NCBI GenBank assembly: GCA_900538475.1
Contig: UPYT01000001.1
Span: 248,001 to 312,000 of the forward strand
Direction of reading: 5' to 3'
Origin: an uncultured Clostridium sp.
Lineage (GTDB): Bacteria > Bacillota > Clostridia > Lachnospirales > Lachnospiraceae
DNA: 64,000 bases
Shown: piece by piece, positions 17,524-25,904 of the stretch
Numbering within the stretch: position 1 is the first letter of the stretch
Layout: each line of letters opens with the position of its first letter
Translations under genes and position numbers: made by a program
The notes under the pieces: model-generated
Told to the model about the DNA's origin: nothing
The model's database searches: none
What the model saw: the letters and a program-made list of their open reading frames with translations, nothing else

Positions 17524-18789
17524 ATGAAAGCATATGATATCGTAATCATTGGCGGCGGCCCTGCAGGGCTTGCAGCTGCCGCAGCAGCAAGAAAAAGCGG
17601 AGTGGAGAAAATCCTGATTCTGGAACGAGACAAGGAACTGGGCGGAATTTTAAACCAGTGTATTCACAATGGTTTCGGACTTCATACATTTAAGGAAGAG
17701 CTGACGGGACCAGAATATGCTGCCCGGTTTATTGATCAGGTAAAGGAACTGGAAATTGAATACAAACTGCATACCATGGTTATGGACATCAGTTCAGATA
17801 AGGTAGTGACTGCTATGAACCGGGAAGAGGGGATGTTCCAGATTCAGGCAGGAGCCGTGATTCTGGCAATGGGATGCAGAGAGCGTTCCAGAGGAGCGCT
17901 GAACATTCCCGGATATCGTCCGGCCGGAATTTATTCTGCCGGAACAGCGCAGCGACTGGTAAACAGAGAGGGCTTTCTGCTGGGTCGTGAGGTGGTAATA
18001 CTGGGATCCGGAGATATCGGACTAATTATGGCAAGACGTATGACCTTTGAAGGTGCCAAGGTCAAGGTTGTGGCAGAGCTGATGCCATATTCCGGCGGCT
18101 TAAAGAGAAATATTGTTCAGTGTCTGGATGACTACGGAATTCCCTTAAAGCTGAGCCATACCGTTGTGGAAATTCGCGGAAAAGAGCGCCTGACCGGCGT
18201 TACTATTGCAAAGGTGGATGAGATGGGAAAACCGATTCCAGGAACAGAGGAGGATTATGACTGCGATACTCTTCTTCTTTCGGTTGGACTAATCCCTGAA
18301 AATGAGCTTTCCAGAGGAGCCGGTGTGGATATGAGTCCTGTAACCTCGGGACCGATTGTAAATGAAAGTCTGGAAACCAATATCGAAGGCGTGTTTGCCT
18401 GCGGTAATGTGCTTCACGTTCATGATCTGGTGGATTTTGTTTCCGAGGAGGCAGCAGCAGCAGGAAGAAATGCGGCTCTGTATGTACAGGGCAGACGACA
18501 GTCTGAAGCAGGAAAAGCCATTTTGCTGAATCCGGTGGAGGGTGTCCGTTATACCGTACCTTCTGTGATTCATCCGGATCGGATGGACGACAAGCTGACG
18601 GTTCGTTTCCGTGTGGGCGGAGTTTATAAAAACTGTTATATCAGCGTATATTTTGATGATGAACGGGTGATTCATCGGAAACGTCCTGTAGTAGCACCGG
18701 GAGAAATGGAAGAGATTAAGCTGGAGAAGGACAAGCTTCTGGCATATCCGGATTTAAAGACGATAACCGTAAAAATTGAGGAGGCATAA
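17524..18789 (+). CDS. FAD/NAD-binding oxidoreductase, GlpB-like partner
   Basis: Pyridine-nucleotide-disulfide-type flavoprotein, 421 residues. It has an FAD motif IGGGPAGLAAAAAARKSG, a second Rossmann motif VILGSGDIGLIMARRM near residue 160, and a C-terminal FAD motif GVFACGNVLHVHDLVD. No redox CxxC is seen. It starts 19 bases after the GlpA-like gene behind AGAAGGAGGGG. In many Firmicutes the same three-gene set (GlpA-like, this flavoprotein, DUF1667) follows glpK, and it probably replaces the GlpB/GlpC subunits, connecting glycerol-3-phosphate oxidation to an electron carrier (inferred). Confidence 0.85.
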   Translation: MKAYDIVIIGGGPAGLAAAAAARKSGVEKILILERDKELGGILNQCIHNGFGLHTFKEELTGPEYAARFIDQVKELEIEYKLHTMVMDISSDKVVTAMNREEGMFQIQAGAVILAMGCRERSRGALNIPGYRPAGIYSAGTAQRLVNREGFLLGREVVILGSGDIGLIMARRMTFEGAKVKVVAELMPYSGGLKRNIVQCLDDYGIPLKLSHTVVEIRGKERLTGVTIAKVDEMGKPIPGTEEDYDCDTLLLSVGLIPENELSRGAGVDMSPVTSGPIVNESLETNIEGVFACGNVLHVHDLVDFVSEEAAAAGRNAALYVQGRRQSEAGKAILLNPVEGVRYTVPSVIHPDRMDDKLTVRFRVGGVYKNCYISVYFDDERVIHRKRPVVAPGEMEEIKLEKDKLLAYPDLKTITVKIEEA

Positions 18790-18792
18790 GCA

Positions 18793-19158
18793 ATGGAAAA
18801 AAGAGAACTGATCTGCATAGGCTGTCCTCTGGGCTGCCCGGTAACGGTAACCATGGAAGCCGGCGAAGTAATTAAGGTGGAAGGAAATACCTGTAAACGG
18901 GGCGACGATTACGCCAGAAAAGAAGTGACCAACCCTACCAGAATTGTGACCAGTACCGTTATGGTGGAGGGCGGTAAGGATGTTACCGTTTCTGTGAAAA
19001 CAAAGACAGATATTCCAAAGGAAAAGATCTTTGATTGTGTGAAATCCTTAAAGGGCGTGACGGTTCAGGCTCCGGTTCATATTGGAGATGTGATTCTGGC
19101 AAATACGGCAGATACCGGTGTGGACATCATTGCCACCAGCAATGTAGAAGCAAAATAA
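18793..19158 (+). CDS. DUF1667 protein with ferredoxin-like cysteine motif
   Basis: Small protein of 121 residues beginning three bases after the preceding stop. Four cysteines near the N-terminus, C8-x2-C11-x3-C15-x18-C34, resemble the [4Fe-4S] motif at the start of molybdopterin oxidoreductases, and VIKVEGNTCKRG also echoes those proteins, but no molybdopterin domain follows. Proteins of this family (DUF1667) accompany GlpA-like dehydrogenases. An electron-transfer role between the flavoproteins and the respiratory chain or ferredoxin pool is an inference. Confidence 0.83.
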   Translation: MEKRELICIGCPLGCPVTVTMEAGEVIKVEGNTCKRGDDYARKEVTNPTRIVTSTVMVEGGKDVTVSVKTKTDIPKEKIFDCVKSLKGVTVQAPVHIGDVILANTADTGVDIIATSNVEAK

Positions 19159-19175
19159 GACAAAATGGGCAGAAC

Positions 19176-19207
19176 ATCCCGGCATGGCAAAAAGACCATG
19201 GCGGGAT
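19176..19207 (+). promoter_or_regulatory. Hairpin upstream of the six-cysteine repeat gene
   Basis: ATCCCGGCATGG (19176-19187) pairs with CCATGGCGGGAT (19196-19207) with one mismatch and an eight-base loop. There is no T-run. It may mark an mRNA processing or stability point in the operon. Confidence 0.4.
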
Positions 19208-19294
19208 ACTGCTGATTCGTGGAAGACTGGTTTTCCCGGCAGAAGGAGCCCGGGAGCCATGCAATATGGCAGATATAGAAAGAGAGGAAGGAAA

Positions 19295-19498
19295 ATGGAA
19301 GAAAAGAAAAAAGCTTCAGGATGGAGTAATTTAAACGGAATCAGTGATGACGACAAGACGTGCGGACTCAATGATATGAACTGTCTGGAGGATGAAAAAG
19401 ACACCAGCTGCGGATTAAATGATATGAACTGCTTAAGCGGAGAGGATGACAGCACCTGCGGACTTAATGACATGAATTGTCTGGGAGAAGACAAGTAG
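19295..19498 (+). CDS. Small acidic six-cysteine repeat protein (CGLNDMNCL x3), function unknown
   Basis: Protein of 67 residues, not recognised from any family. The ATG at 19295 follows AGAGGAAGGA; the frame is open further upstream, but that part lacks a ribosome site. After a Lys-rich start and a short GWSNLNGI segment come three copies of the nonapeptide CGLNDMNCL at residues 23-31, 39-47 and 55-63, a strict 16-residue period joined by acidic linkers such as EDEKDTS and SGEDDST. SNLNGISDDDKT at 11-22 looks like a degenerate first unit without Cys. The DNA copies differ at silent sites (tgcggactcaatgat, tgcggattaaatgat, tgcggacttaatgac), so the peptide sequence is under selection. Metal binding, redox scaffolding or a modified-peptide precursor are possible; no modifying enzyme is adjacent. 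Confidence 0.8.
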   Translation: MEEKKKASGWSNLNGISDDDKTCGLNDMNCLEDEKDTSCGLNDMNCLSGEDDSTCGLNDMNCLGEDK

Positions 19499-19598
19499 AC
19501 GAAAAAAGAAAATCTGCGGGGAACGAAAGACCTTTATAGAAGAGGGAAGCAGACAGAATGTACAGGAGAAAATAAGCGGAACGAAAGGAGATTTCAGA

Positions 19599-20588
19599 AT
19601 GAAGAAATTTATCAATGGCGTTGACCAGGTAGAGGATCAGATGATTCAGGGTATGGTAAAGGCTTATCCAAAGCATCTTAGAAAGCTGGAGTGCGGAAAT
19701 GTAGTCGTTCGTGCTGAGAAAAAGGAAGGAAAGGTTGCCCTGATCAGCGGAGGCGGAAGCGGTCATGAACCGGCACACGGGGGATTTGTGGGACGCGGTA
19801 TGCTGGATGCGGCAGTTGCAGGCGCAGTATTTACTTCTCCGACCCCGGATCAGATTCTGGAAGGCATTAAGGCCATTGCTACTGACAAGGGTGTTCTGAT
19901 GGTAGTAAAAAACTATACCGGTGATGTCATGAATTTTGAAATGGCAGCGGAAATGGCGGAGATGGAGGGCATTTCTGTAAAACATGTGGTAACCAACGAT
20001 GATGTTGCTGTTGACGGAAGCTTATATACCATTGGCAGAAGAGGAGTGGCAGGAACTGTATTTGTTCACAAGATTGCAGGGGCCCTGGCAGAGACAGGAG
20101 CTGATTTGGATGAGGTTCAGACAGTCGCTCAGAGGGTAATTGACAATGTGCGGACGATGGGAGCGGCTATTGCTCCGTGTACGGTTCCGGCAGCAGGAAA
20201 ACCAGGATTTGAGCTGTCTGAAAATGAGATGGAGGTTGGAATCGGTATTCACGGCGAACCGGGTACCCATAAGGAGGAAATGAGACCGGCAGATGAGATT
20301 GTGGATCTGCTTTTGGAAAAGATTCTTGCAGATCTGGATTATTCCGGCAGCGAGGTGGCTGTGATGATCAATGGTTCCGGAGCAACTCCTCTAATGGAGC
20401 TGTTTATTATCAACAATCATGTGGCAGACGTTCTTGCAGAAAAGGGAATCCGCATATATCGGACTTTAGTGGGAGAATATATGACCTCTATTGAGATGCA
20501 GGGCTTTTCTATTTCCCTGCTGAAGCTGGATGAGGAGATGAAGCAGCTTCTGGATGCAGAGGCAGATACACCGGCTTGGAAAGAATAG
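19599..20588 (+). CDS. dhaK: Dihydroxyacetone kinase substrate-binding subunit DhaK
   Basis: DhaK subunit, 329 residues, which holds dihydroxyacetone as a hemiaminal on a histidine while DhaL supplies phosphate. The GGGSGHEPAHGGFVG motif near residue 50 and His218 in GIGIHGEPGTH, the equivalent of the E. coli covalent His230, are present. An AAAGGAGATTT site precedes the ATG. It is followed by dhaL and dhaM, forming the complete PTS-dependent dihydroxyacetone kinase. Confidence 0.96.
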   Translation: MKKFINGVDQVEDQMIQGMVKAYPKHLRKLECGNVVVRAEKKEGKVALISGGGSGHEPAHGGFVGRGMLDAAVAGAVFTSPTPDQILEGIKAIATDKGVLMVVKNYTGDVMNFEMAAEMAEMEGISVKHVVTNDDVAVDGSLYTIGRRGVAGTVFVHKIAGALAETGADLDEVQTVAQRVIDNVRTMGAAIAPCTVPAAGKPGFELSENEMEVGIGIHGEPGTHKEEMRPADEIVDLLLEKILADLDYSGSEVAVMINGSGATPLMELFIINNHVADVLAEKGIRIYRTLVGEYMTSIEMQGFSISLLKLDEEMKQLLDAEADTPAWKE

Positions 20589-20607
20589 GAATCAGGAGGA
20601 GAAAACA

Positions 20608-21234
20608 ATGGCAGATAACAAAATGGTGCTTTTGGTTTTAAAGAGAATTGGAGAAAAAATCGAAGCAGAAAAGGAATATCTTACAGAGCTGGATCAGCCT
20701 ATCGGAGACAGTGATCATGGGATCAATCTGGCCAGAGGATTTCAGGAAGTGGAGAATAAACTGCCATCGATGGAAGATAAGGATATTGGAACGATTCTGA
20801 AAACAGCAGGAATGGCTCTAGTATCAAAAGTAGGAGGTGCTTCCGGGCCTCTTTATGGATCGGCATTTATGAAAATGGGCATGGCTTTAAATGGAAAAAT
20901 GGATATGGATATGAATGATTTTCTCGGAGCTGTAGAGGCTGCTGTCGAAGCGGTGAAGCAGAGAGGAAAGGCAACCGTGGAGGAAGCTACCATGCTGGAT
21001 GCTATGGTTCCGGCTTTAGATGCCATGAAACAGGCAGCAGCAGACGGAATGGACAGAAATGGCGTTCTGGAGGCTGGCTGCAAAGCATCCTGGGCTGGTG
21101 CAGAGCATACCAAGGATCTGGTGGCAACAAAGGGCCGCGCCAGCTATGTAGGAGAGCGGGGGCTGGGACACCAGGATCCGGGAGCCACGTCCTTTTCCTT
21201 TATGTTGGAAACGGTAAAAAATACTCTGAGCTAG
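20608..21234 (+). CDS. dhaL: Dihydroxyacetone kinase ADP-binding subunit DhaL
   Basis: DhaL subunit, 208 residues. It carries a tightly bound ADP that is rephosphorylated by DhaM and passes phosphate to dihydroxyacetone on DhaK. Metal-binding aspartates Asp29, Asp34 and Asp36 sit in LDQPIGDSDHG, followed by SKVGGASGPLYG. The ATG at 20608 is preceded by AGGAGGAG; the frame is open slightly upstream inside dhaK, but there is no ribosome site there. Confidence 0.96.
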   Translation: MADNKMVLLVLKRIGEKIEAEKEYLTELDQPIGDSDHGINLARGFQEVENKLPSMEDKDIGTILKTAGMALVSKVGGASGPLYGSAFMKMGMALNGKMDMDMNDFLGAVEAAVEAVKQRGKATVEEATMLDAMVPALDAMKQAAADGMDRNGVLEAGCKASWAGAEHTKDLVATKGRASYVGERGLGHQDPGATSFSFMLETVKNTLS

Positions 21235-21250
21235 GAAAGGGGAGAACAGG

Positions 21251-21634
21251 ATGGTTGGATTTGTAATCGTTTCTCACAGCAGAAAGCTGGCTGAGGGTGT
21301 TGTGGAATTGGCAAAAATGATGGCTCCGGATGTCCCTCAGGTCGCCGCAGGCGGCCTGGAGGACGGAAGCTTTGGTACCAGCTTTGAGCGAATTCTGGAG
21401 GCTGTTAATGAGATATACTCAGAGGACGGAGTCATTGTGCTGATGGATCTGGGCAGCGCGGTGATGACCACGGAGATGGTACTGGAGGCTCTGGATGGAC
21501 AGAAGCTGGCAATGGCAGACTGCCCTCTGGTAGAGGGCGCTGTTGTGGCAGCCGTGAATGCAGCCGGAGGAATGAGCTTTGAAGAGATTTTAAAGGATTT
21601 GGAAAAGGTTCGAGATATGAAAAAGCTCTCATAA
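21251..21634 (+). CDS. dhaM: Dihydroxyacetone kinase phosphotransfer subunit DhaM (EIIA domain only)
   Basis: DhaM of 127 residues with the phosphorylatable His9 in FVIVSHSRKLAEG and the VLMDLGSAVMTTEM motif. Only the EIIA(mannose)-like domain is present; the HPr and EI-like domains of E. coli DhaM are missing, as is normal for Firmicutes, so general HPr must phosphorylate it. It ends the operon. No glycerol dehydrogenase gene lies in this cluster. Confidence 0.94.
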   Translation: MVGFVIVSHSRKLAEGVVELAKMMAPDVPQVAAGGLEDGSFGTSFERILEAVNEIYSEDGVIVLMDLGSAVMTTEMVLEALDGQKLAMADCPLVEGAVVAAVNAAGGMSFEEILKDLEKVRDMKKLS

Positions 21635-21677
21635 AGATAATAATTATTTTGTTATCAGTTTAATCAAATACAGGTAT

Positions 21678-21706
21678 TTTACATATTGCTTAAACTGGGG
21701 TATGAT
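21678..21706 (+). promoter_or_regulatory. Promoter of the chromate-type transporter genes
   Basis: TTTACA (21678-21683), 17-base spacer, TATGAT (21701-21706), 51 bases upstream of the first transporter start. Confidence 0.55.
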
Positions 21707-21756
21707 TTTCTTCGAAAGAAACACAGAAAAAGTGAAGCTTAAGGAGGAAAATACCA

Positions 21757-22365
21757 ATGAATAAGCAAGTATGGAAAGAAACAAAGCCCGGAAAGCTGTG
21801 GACACTGTTCCGGGCTATGTTTGTGTTAAGCGCCTGTACCTTTGGAGGCGGGTTTGTGATTGTATCTCTGATGAAAAAGAAGTTTGTTGAGGAACTGGGG
21901 TGGCTGGATGAAGCAGAAATGCTGGATATTACAGCCATTACTCAATCCGCGCCAGGTCCGCTTCCGGTAAATGCCTCAGTGATTATTGGATACCGGATCT
22001 GTGGAGTGACAGGTGCTTTGGCTGCAGTTCTTGGAACAATTATTCCGCCGATGGCAATTATTTCCCTGATCTGTGTATTTTACACAGAATTTCGCACCAA
22101 TGCCTACATTGCTTTGGCCCTTCAGGTGATGCGGGCCGGTGTGGCGGCAGTGATTGCAGATGTTGCCTGGAATCTGGCAAAGAATGTGTGGGATATGGGT
22201 TCTGTTTTTTATACGGGTCTTATGAGTGCAGCTTTTGTGGCAACCTGCTTTCTGAATATCAGCGCTATGACAGTGATTCTCATTTGTCTGGGTGTGGGCA
22301 TATTTCAGGCATGGTGGAATGCAGCGTCAGTGAAGGGAGGAAAAAAACGTGAATATGCTTGTTAA
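21757..22365 (+). CDS. Chromate transporter family protein (short form, subunit 1)
   Basis: Membrane protein of 202 residues from the CHR family. It has the family signature FGGGFVIVSLM near residue 30 and APGPLPVNASVIIGYR near 68, with about five to six hydrophobic segments. Short-chain CHR proteins come in pairs of half-size proteins that work together; the second overlaps by 17 bases. Chromate efflux is the classic activity, but in anaerobic gut bacteria the natural substrate may be sulfate or another oxyanion. An AAGGAGGAAA site precedes the ATG. Confidence 0.9.
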   Translation: MNKQVWKETKPGKLWTLFRAMFVLSACTFGGGFVIVSLMKKKFVEELGWLDEAEMLDITAITQSAPGPLPVNASVIIGYRICGVTGALAAVLGTIIPPMAIISLICVFYTEFRTNAYIALALQVMRAGVAAVIADVAWNLAKNVWDMGSVFYTGLMSAAFVATCFLNISAMTVILICLGVGIFQAWWNAASVKGGKKREYAC

Positions 22366-22933
22366 ACTGTTTTTTGCCTTTATTCAGGTAGGTCTGTTTT
22401 CCGTTGGAGGAGGATATGCTGCGATTCCTCTGATTCAGGCTCAAATTGTAAATATTCACAGGTTGATGTCCATGGAAGAGTTTACGGATTTGATTACCAT
22501 TGCAGAAATGACTCCCGGGCCAGTATCCATTAATTCTTCCACCTTTGTGGGAACAAGACTGGGCGGACTGGGCGGAGCAATTTTATGTACTCTGGGATGT
22601 ATCCTTCCATCCTTTTTCATCTGCCTGACGCTGGCATATTTTTATTACAAATATCGTTCCTTTTCTGGCGTACAGACGGTTCTGGCCGCTATGCGGCCGG
22701 CTGTAGTGGCCCTGATTGGCTCTGCAGGTTTTTCCATTCTTTTACTGGCTTTGTTTGACTCTGGGCTATCTGGTCTTCAGGCAGAAAATCTGAAAATCGT
22801 GGAGCTGGTTCTTTTTGCAGGAGGTCTGTTTTTGCTTCGCCGGTTCCGGGAAAAGGTGGGAGCCATTCAGATTATCTTCGGTTCCGGAGTTGTGGGAACG
22901 GCGGCCTATCTGATAGGAGGCCTTTTCCTGTAA
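22349..22933 (+). CDS. Chromate transporter family protein (short form, subunit 2)
   Basis: Partner of the preceding transporter, 194 residues, with matching signatures SVGGGYAAIPLI and TPGPVSINSSTFVGTR and several hydrophobic helices. The GTG at 22349 lies eight bases after GGGAGG and overlaps the end of the first gene; an ATG at 22355 is an alternative start. It ends 15 bases before the convergent LysR gene. Confidence 0.9.
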   Translation: MNMLVKLFFAFIQVGLFSVGGGYAAIPLIQAQIVNIHRLMSMEEFTDLITIAEMTPGPVSINSSTFVGTRLGGLGGAILCTLGCILPSFFICLTLAYFYYKYRSFSGVQTVLAAMRPAVVALIGSAGFSILLLALFDSGLSGLQAENLKIVELVLFAGGLFLLRRFREKVGAIQIIFGSGVVGTAAYLIGGLFL

Positions 22934-22947
22934 AGAGAGTACAGCTG

Positions 22948-23850
22948 TCAGGAGACAGGCTCTCCGATAACAGAGCAGAGTGAGAGGCGGCACAGCTTGG
23001 CCAAACCTTCCATTTCCGGAGAAAGCAGCTTGTCTTTGTGATAGACCAGCCGGATATCCCGGCGGATATGAACCTGCTCCAGAGAAAGGGCAGTCAGTTT
23101 CTTCTCCTTCAGATACGGTTCAACCAGCATTCTGGAGAGAATAGCAAGCCCATGTCCGGCTAAAACAGCATTGATAATTGCCTGGGTGTTGGTGCAGGTC
23201 CAGCTTTTTGTCAAAGGAATATGGTGGCTTTGAAGAAACTGCTCAAACTGATTGCGATCGTTGCTTCCGGATTCCCGGGAAATAAAGGTTTCTCCGGCCA
23301 GTCGCTCTATGGGAATACAGGGCTGGCTGGCCAGAGGATGATTTGGCGGAGCAACAATTAAAAGTTCATCTTCGCATACCCTTGTGCAGAGCAGGTCTGG
23401 ATTTACAATGGTGCCTTCAACAATACCTGCATCCAGCTGGCTTTCCAGAAGCATTTGCTCGATTCGGCTGGTATTGTTGACTGTAACCTGAAGATCTATG
23501 TCAGGGTGTCTGATTTTCAGCTGACTGGCGAGTTCCGGAATCAGGCAGGTACCTACCGATACGCTGGCTCCCAGCCGCAGACATTGGTAGGTTCCCTGGG
23601 AAATCAGAAGCTGTTCCATATCTTCGTAGGTTCTGAGCAAACGATAGGCATAGGCTAAAAGCTTTTCCCCGGCCGCAGTAATGTAAAGCCTCTGAGAAAG
23701 CCGCTCAAACAGCTGTACATGGTATTCTTTTTCCAGCTCGGAAATTGCCTGACTGACAGATGGCTGGGAGATATACAGTTTTTTTGCCGCTGCATGCATG
23801 GTCTTCTCTTCGGCAATTGTCACAAATATTCGGATAGTTCTTAGTGTCAT
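22948..23850 (-). CDS. LysR-family transcriptional regulator
   Basis: LysR-type regulator of 300 residues. The winged helix-turn-helix covers residues 1-60 (TMHAAAKKLYISQPSVSQAI), followed by a periplasmic-binding-protein-like effector domain. It lies convergent to the chromate-type transporter and 39 bases downstream of a second LysR gene on the same strand, so both may be one transcript. Target and effector are unknown; the transporter pair or the flavoprotein at 24941 are candidates. Confidence 0.9.
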   Translation of the reverse strand: MTLRTIRIFVTIAEEKTMHAAAKKLYISQPSVSQAISELEKEYHVQLFERLSQRLYITAAGEKLLAYAYRLLRTYEDMEQLLISQGTYQCLRLGASVSVGTCLIPELASQLKIRHPDIDLQVTVNNTSRIEQMLLESQLDAGIVEGTIVNPDLLCTRVCEDELLIVAPPNHPLASQPCIPIERLAGETFISRESGSNDRNQFEQFLQSHHIPLTKSWTCTNTQAIINAVLAGHGLAILSRMLVEPYLKEKKLTALSLEQVHIRRDIRLVYHKDKLLSPEMEGLAKLCRLSLCSVIGEPVS

Positions 23851-23889
23851 AACGATTCCTTTCTGCTCCTTTCTGGCGCATGTCTTTTT

Positions 23890-24768
23890 TTATTTCTGTA
23901 ATTCCTGGAAAATTGCTTCGTACTGAGCAGAAAAAATACTGTCTTTATTCCAGATAAATGAAAAATCGTGTGCGATTTTAAAATCAGATAAAGGAATTTC
24001 TATAAGGGTTTTGTCTTCCAGTTCTTTTTGGACAGCAGACTGGTACAAAAATGAAATTCCACAGTCCTCCCGTAGCAGAGAAACGATGGCATGAATATTT
24101 TCTATTTCGATAATATGGGAAAAATCTTCTGCAGACAGGTTGTTGAGGGCCAGGATTTTCGTAAGAATAGCCCGTGTTCCGGAACCGTGCTCTCTCAGAA
24201 GAAGACGTTCGCCTGTCAGATCCCGCAGGCAGGAAACAGGCTTTTGAAAAATATGTTTGCTGGAGGCAACGCCGATAAAGGGTTCCTTTTGGAGAATTCG
24301 TGTAGTGTAAAGATCTTCCCTAAAATACCCCTCAACAATAGCAAAATCAAGAGTTCCTTCCCGAAGGCGAGAAAGAAGTGTCTGAGTATTGCCGTAGCAG
24401 ATATGGATCTCCCATTGTGGATGGGCTTTTAAAAAGCGGGCAAGGGAGGGAATGACAGCGTATTCTCCTATTGTCATAGTAACGCCAAAGGTCAGTCCCT
24501 TTTTTCCTGCCATACTTTGCTGCATCCTGATTTTCATCCGATGATCATCGCTTTGCAGAGTTTCTAGAGAGTCCTTCAGAATCTGCCCGGCGTCTGTCAG
24601 ATAGAGTTTCTTTTTCTCACGGATAAATAAAGGTGTATCATATTGCTCCTCCAGATAGCGGATATGCTGGGAAACAGCAGGCTGTGTCAGATTCAATACC
24701 TGAGCCGCCCGAGTAAAGTTCATACATTCACATACAGTTAAAAATGTTTTCATACGAAAATCAATCAT
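23890..24768 (-). CDS. LysR-family transcriptional regulator (divergent from the flavoprotein at 24941)
   Basis: LysR regulator of 292 residues with helix-turn-helix NFTRAAQVLNLTQPAVSQHI and an effector domain of the CysB/CbbR-like fold. It is divergent from the thioredoxin-reductase-like gene; the 172-base gap is AT-rich with several ATA/TAT inverted elements that could hold its binding site. Control of the divergent gene is likely by the usual LysR layout (inferred). Confidence 0.9.
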   Translation of the reverse strand: MIDFRMKTFLTVCECMNFTRAAQVLNLTQPAVSQHIRYLEEQYDTPLFIREKKKLYLTDAGQILKDSLETLQSDDHRMKIRMQQSMAGKKGLTFGVTMTIGEYAVIPSLARFLKAHPQWEIHICYGNTQTLLSRLREGTLDFAIVEGYFREDLYTTRILQKEPFIGVASSKHIFQKPVSCLRDLTGERLLLREHGSGTRAILTKILALNNLSAEDFSHIIEIENIHAIVSLLREDCGISFLYQSAVQKELEDKTLIEIPLSDFKIAHDFSFIWNKDSIFSAQYEAIFQELQK

Positions 24769-24838
24769 AGTTTGACACCTCCAAGAACAGGATATTTATA
24801 TCATAATATAAATTTATTATATAATCAATATACATAAT

Positions 24839-24867
24839 TTTACAAAATGATAAAACAGATCTATATT
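24839..24867 (+). promoter_or_regulatory. Promoter of the thioredoxin-reductase-like gene
   Basis: TTTACA (24839-24844), 17-base spacer, TATATT (24862-24867), in the divergent gap with the LysR gene. Confidence 0.55.
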
Positions 24868-24940
24868 ATAGAGGAAGGAAACAAGAGACAGGCCGGAGAC
24901 GGCTAGGGAAGAGAACAAGAAGGTCAGGAGGAGCAAAGCT

Positions 24941-25840
24941 ATGTATGATGTAATTATTATCGGAGCAGGTCCCGCAGGTATCAGTGCTGGAATTTATTCT
25001 GTAAGCAGAGGAAAGAAAACTCTGATACTGGAAAAGCAGGCCATTGGAGGGCTGATTGGAAAGGTTTCGACAGTAACCCATTATGCCGGAATTACAGAAG
25101 GAGAAACAGGAAAAACCTTTGCAGAAAGAATGAAAAAGCAGGCCATGGATGCAGGCGTGGAGTTTAAAATGGAAACAGTCACTGAGGTGGAGCTGAAAGG
25201 GAAAACAAAGACGGTTACTACGGAACGAGGCGTATATCAGGCGGAAAAGGTGATTATTGCCGCAGGCACATCTCCCAGAATGCTGGGAATCCCTGGAGAA
25301 AAGGAACTCAGCGGAAAAGGAATGACCATGAATGCAGCAAGGGATTGCGATACCTACGCAGGAAAGCATGTATATGTAGTGGGAGGCTCTGATGGTGCTG
25401 TAAAGGAGGCGCTGTATCTGTCAAAATCAGCCAGCCAGGTAACGATTATTCATTTTGAAGACGGGCTGGGATGTATTGCAGAATTTCGAGAAAAGGCAGA
25501 GAAGTGTCCGAACATGATTGTAAGATTGAATTCAAGACTTCATGGAGTTTATGGAACAGAACGGGTGGAAGCTTTGGAAATTGCCGATGAGAGAACTGGA
25601 GCAATTGAAACCATAGAAGATCCGGGCTGTGGAATTTTTGTATATGCGGGAACAGTTCCCAATACGGAATTATACGGACAGTTGAAGCTGGAAAATGGAT
25701 TTATTCCAGTAAATGAACGAATGGAAACAGAGATTCCCGGGGTGTATGCAGCCGGTGATATTCGAGTAAAGGGTGTGCGCCAGGTATCTACGGCAGTGGC
25801 TGACGGCACAATAGCTGCTGTCTACGCAGCCATGAACTAA
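24941..25840 (+). CDS. Thioredoxin-reductase-like FAD/NAD(P) oxidoreductase without CxxC
   Basis: Flavoprotein of 299 residues, the length and domain order of thioredoxin reductase: FAD motif IGAGPAGISAGIYSVSRG, nucleotide motif VVGGSDGAVKEALYLS near residue 147, and C-terminal GVYAAGDIRVKGVRQ. Where thioredoxin reductase has the redox pair CATC, this protein reads N131-A-A-R134, with a single Cys136 two residues later, so the usual dithiol is absent. It may therefore be a ferredoxin/flavodoxin reductase-like or other one-Cys enzyme rather than a thioredoxin reductase. An AGGAGG site precedes the ATG. Monocistronic, with a terminator at 25861. Confidence 0.87.
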   Translation: MYDVIIIGAGPAGISAGIYSVSRGKKTLILEKQAIGGLIGKVSTVTHYAGITEGETGKTFAERMKKQAMDAGVEFKMETVTEVELKGKTKTVTTERGVYQAEKVIIAAGTSPRMLGIPGEKELSGKGMTMNAARDCDTYAGKHVYVVGGSDGAVKEALYLSKSASQVTIIHFEDGLGCIAEFREKAEKCPNMIVRLNSRLHGVYGTERVEALEIADERTGAIETIEDPGCGIFVYAGTVPNTELYGQLKLENGFIPVNERMETEIPGVYAAGDIRVKGVRQVSTAVADGTIAAVYAAMN

Positions 25841-25860
25841 ATTTTGAAAATAAAACTACA

Positions 25861-25900
25861 AAAAAGAGGAAATGCGGTTGGAGCTGCATTTCCTCTTTTT
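25861..25900. terminator. Bidirectional terminator between convergent genes
   Basis: AAAAAGAGGAAATGC (25861-25875) and GCATTTCCTCTTTTT (25886-25900) form a perfect 15-bp stem with A- and T-runs at the ends, serving both the flavoprotein and the aldose epimerase genes. Confidence 0.88.
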
Positions 25901-25904
25901 GGAA

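Noticed and set aside
19295..19498. SCIFF/ranthipeptide precursor
   Set aside because: Six cysteines are present, but the sequence and 16-residue period do not match SCIFF, and no radical SAM maturase or transporter is beside it.
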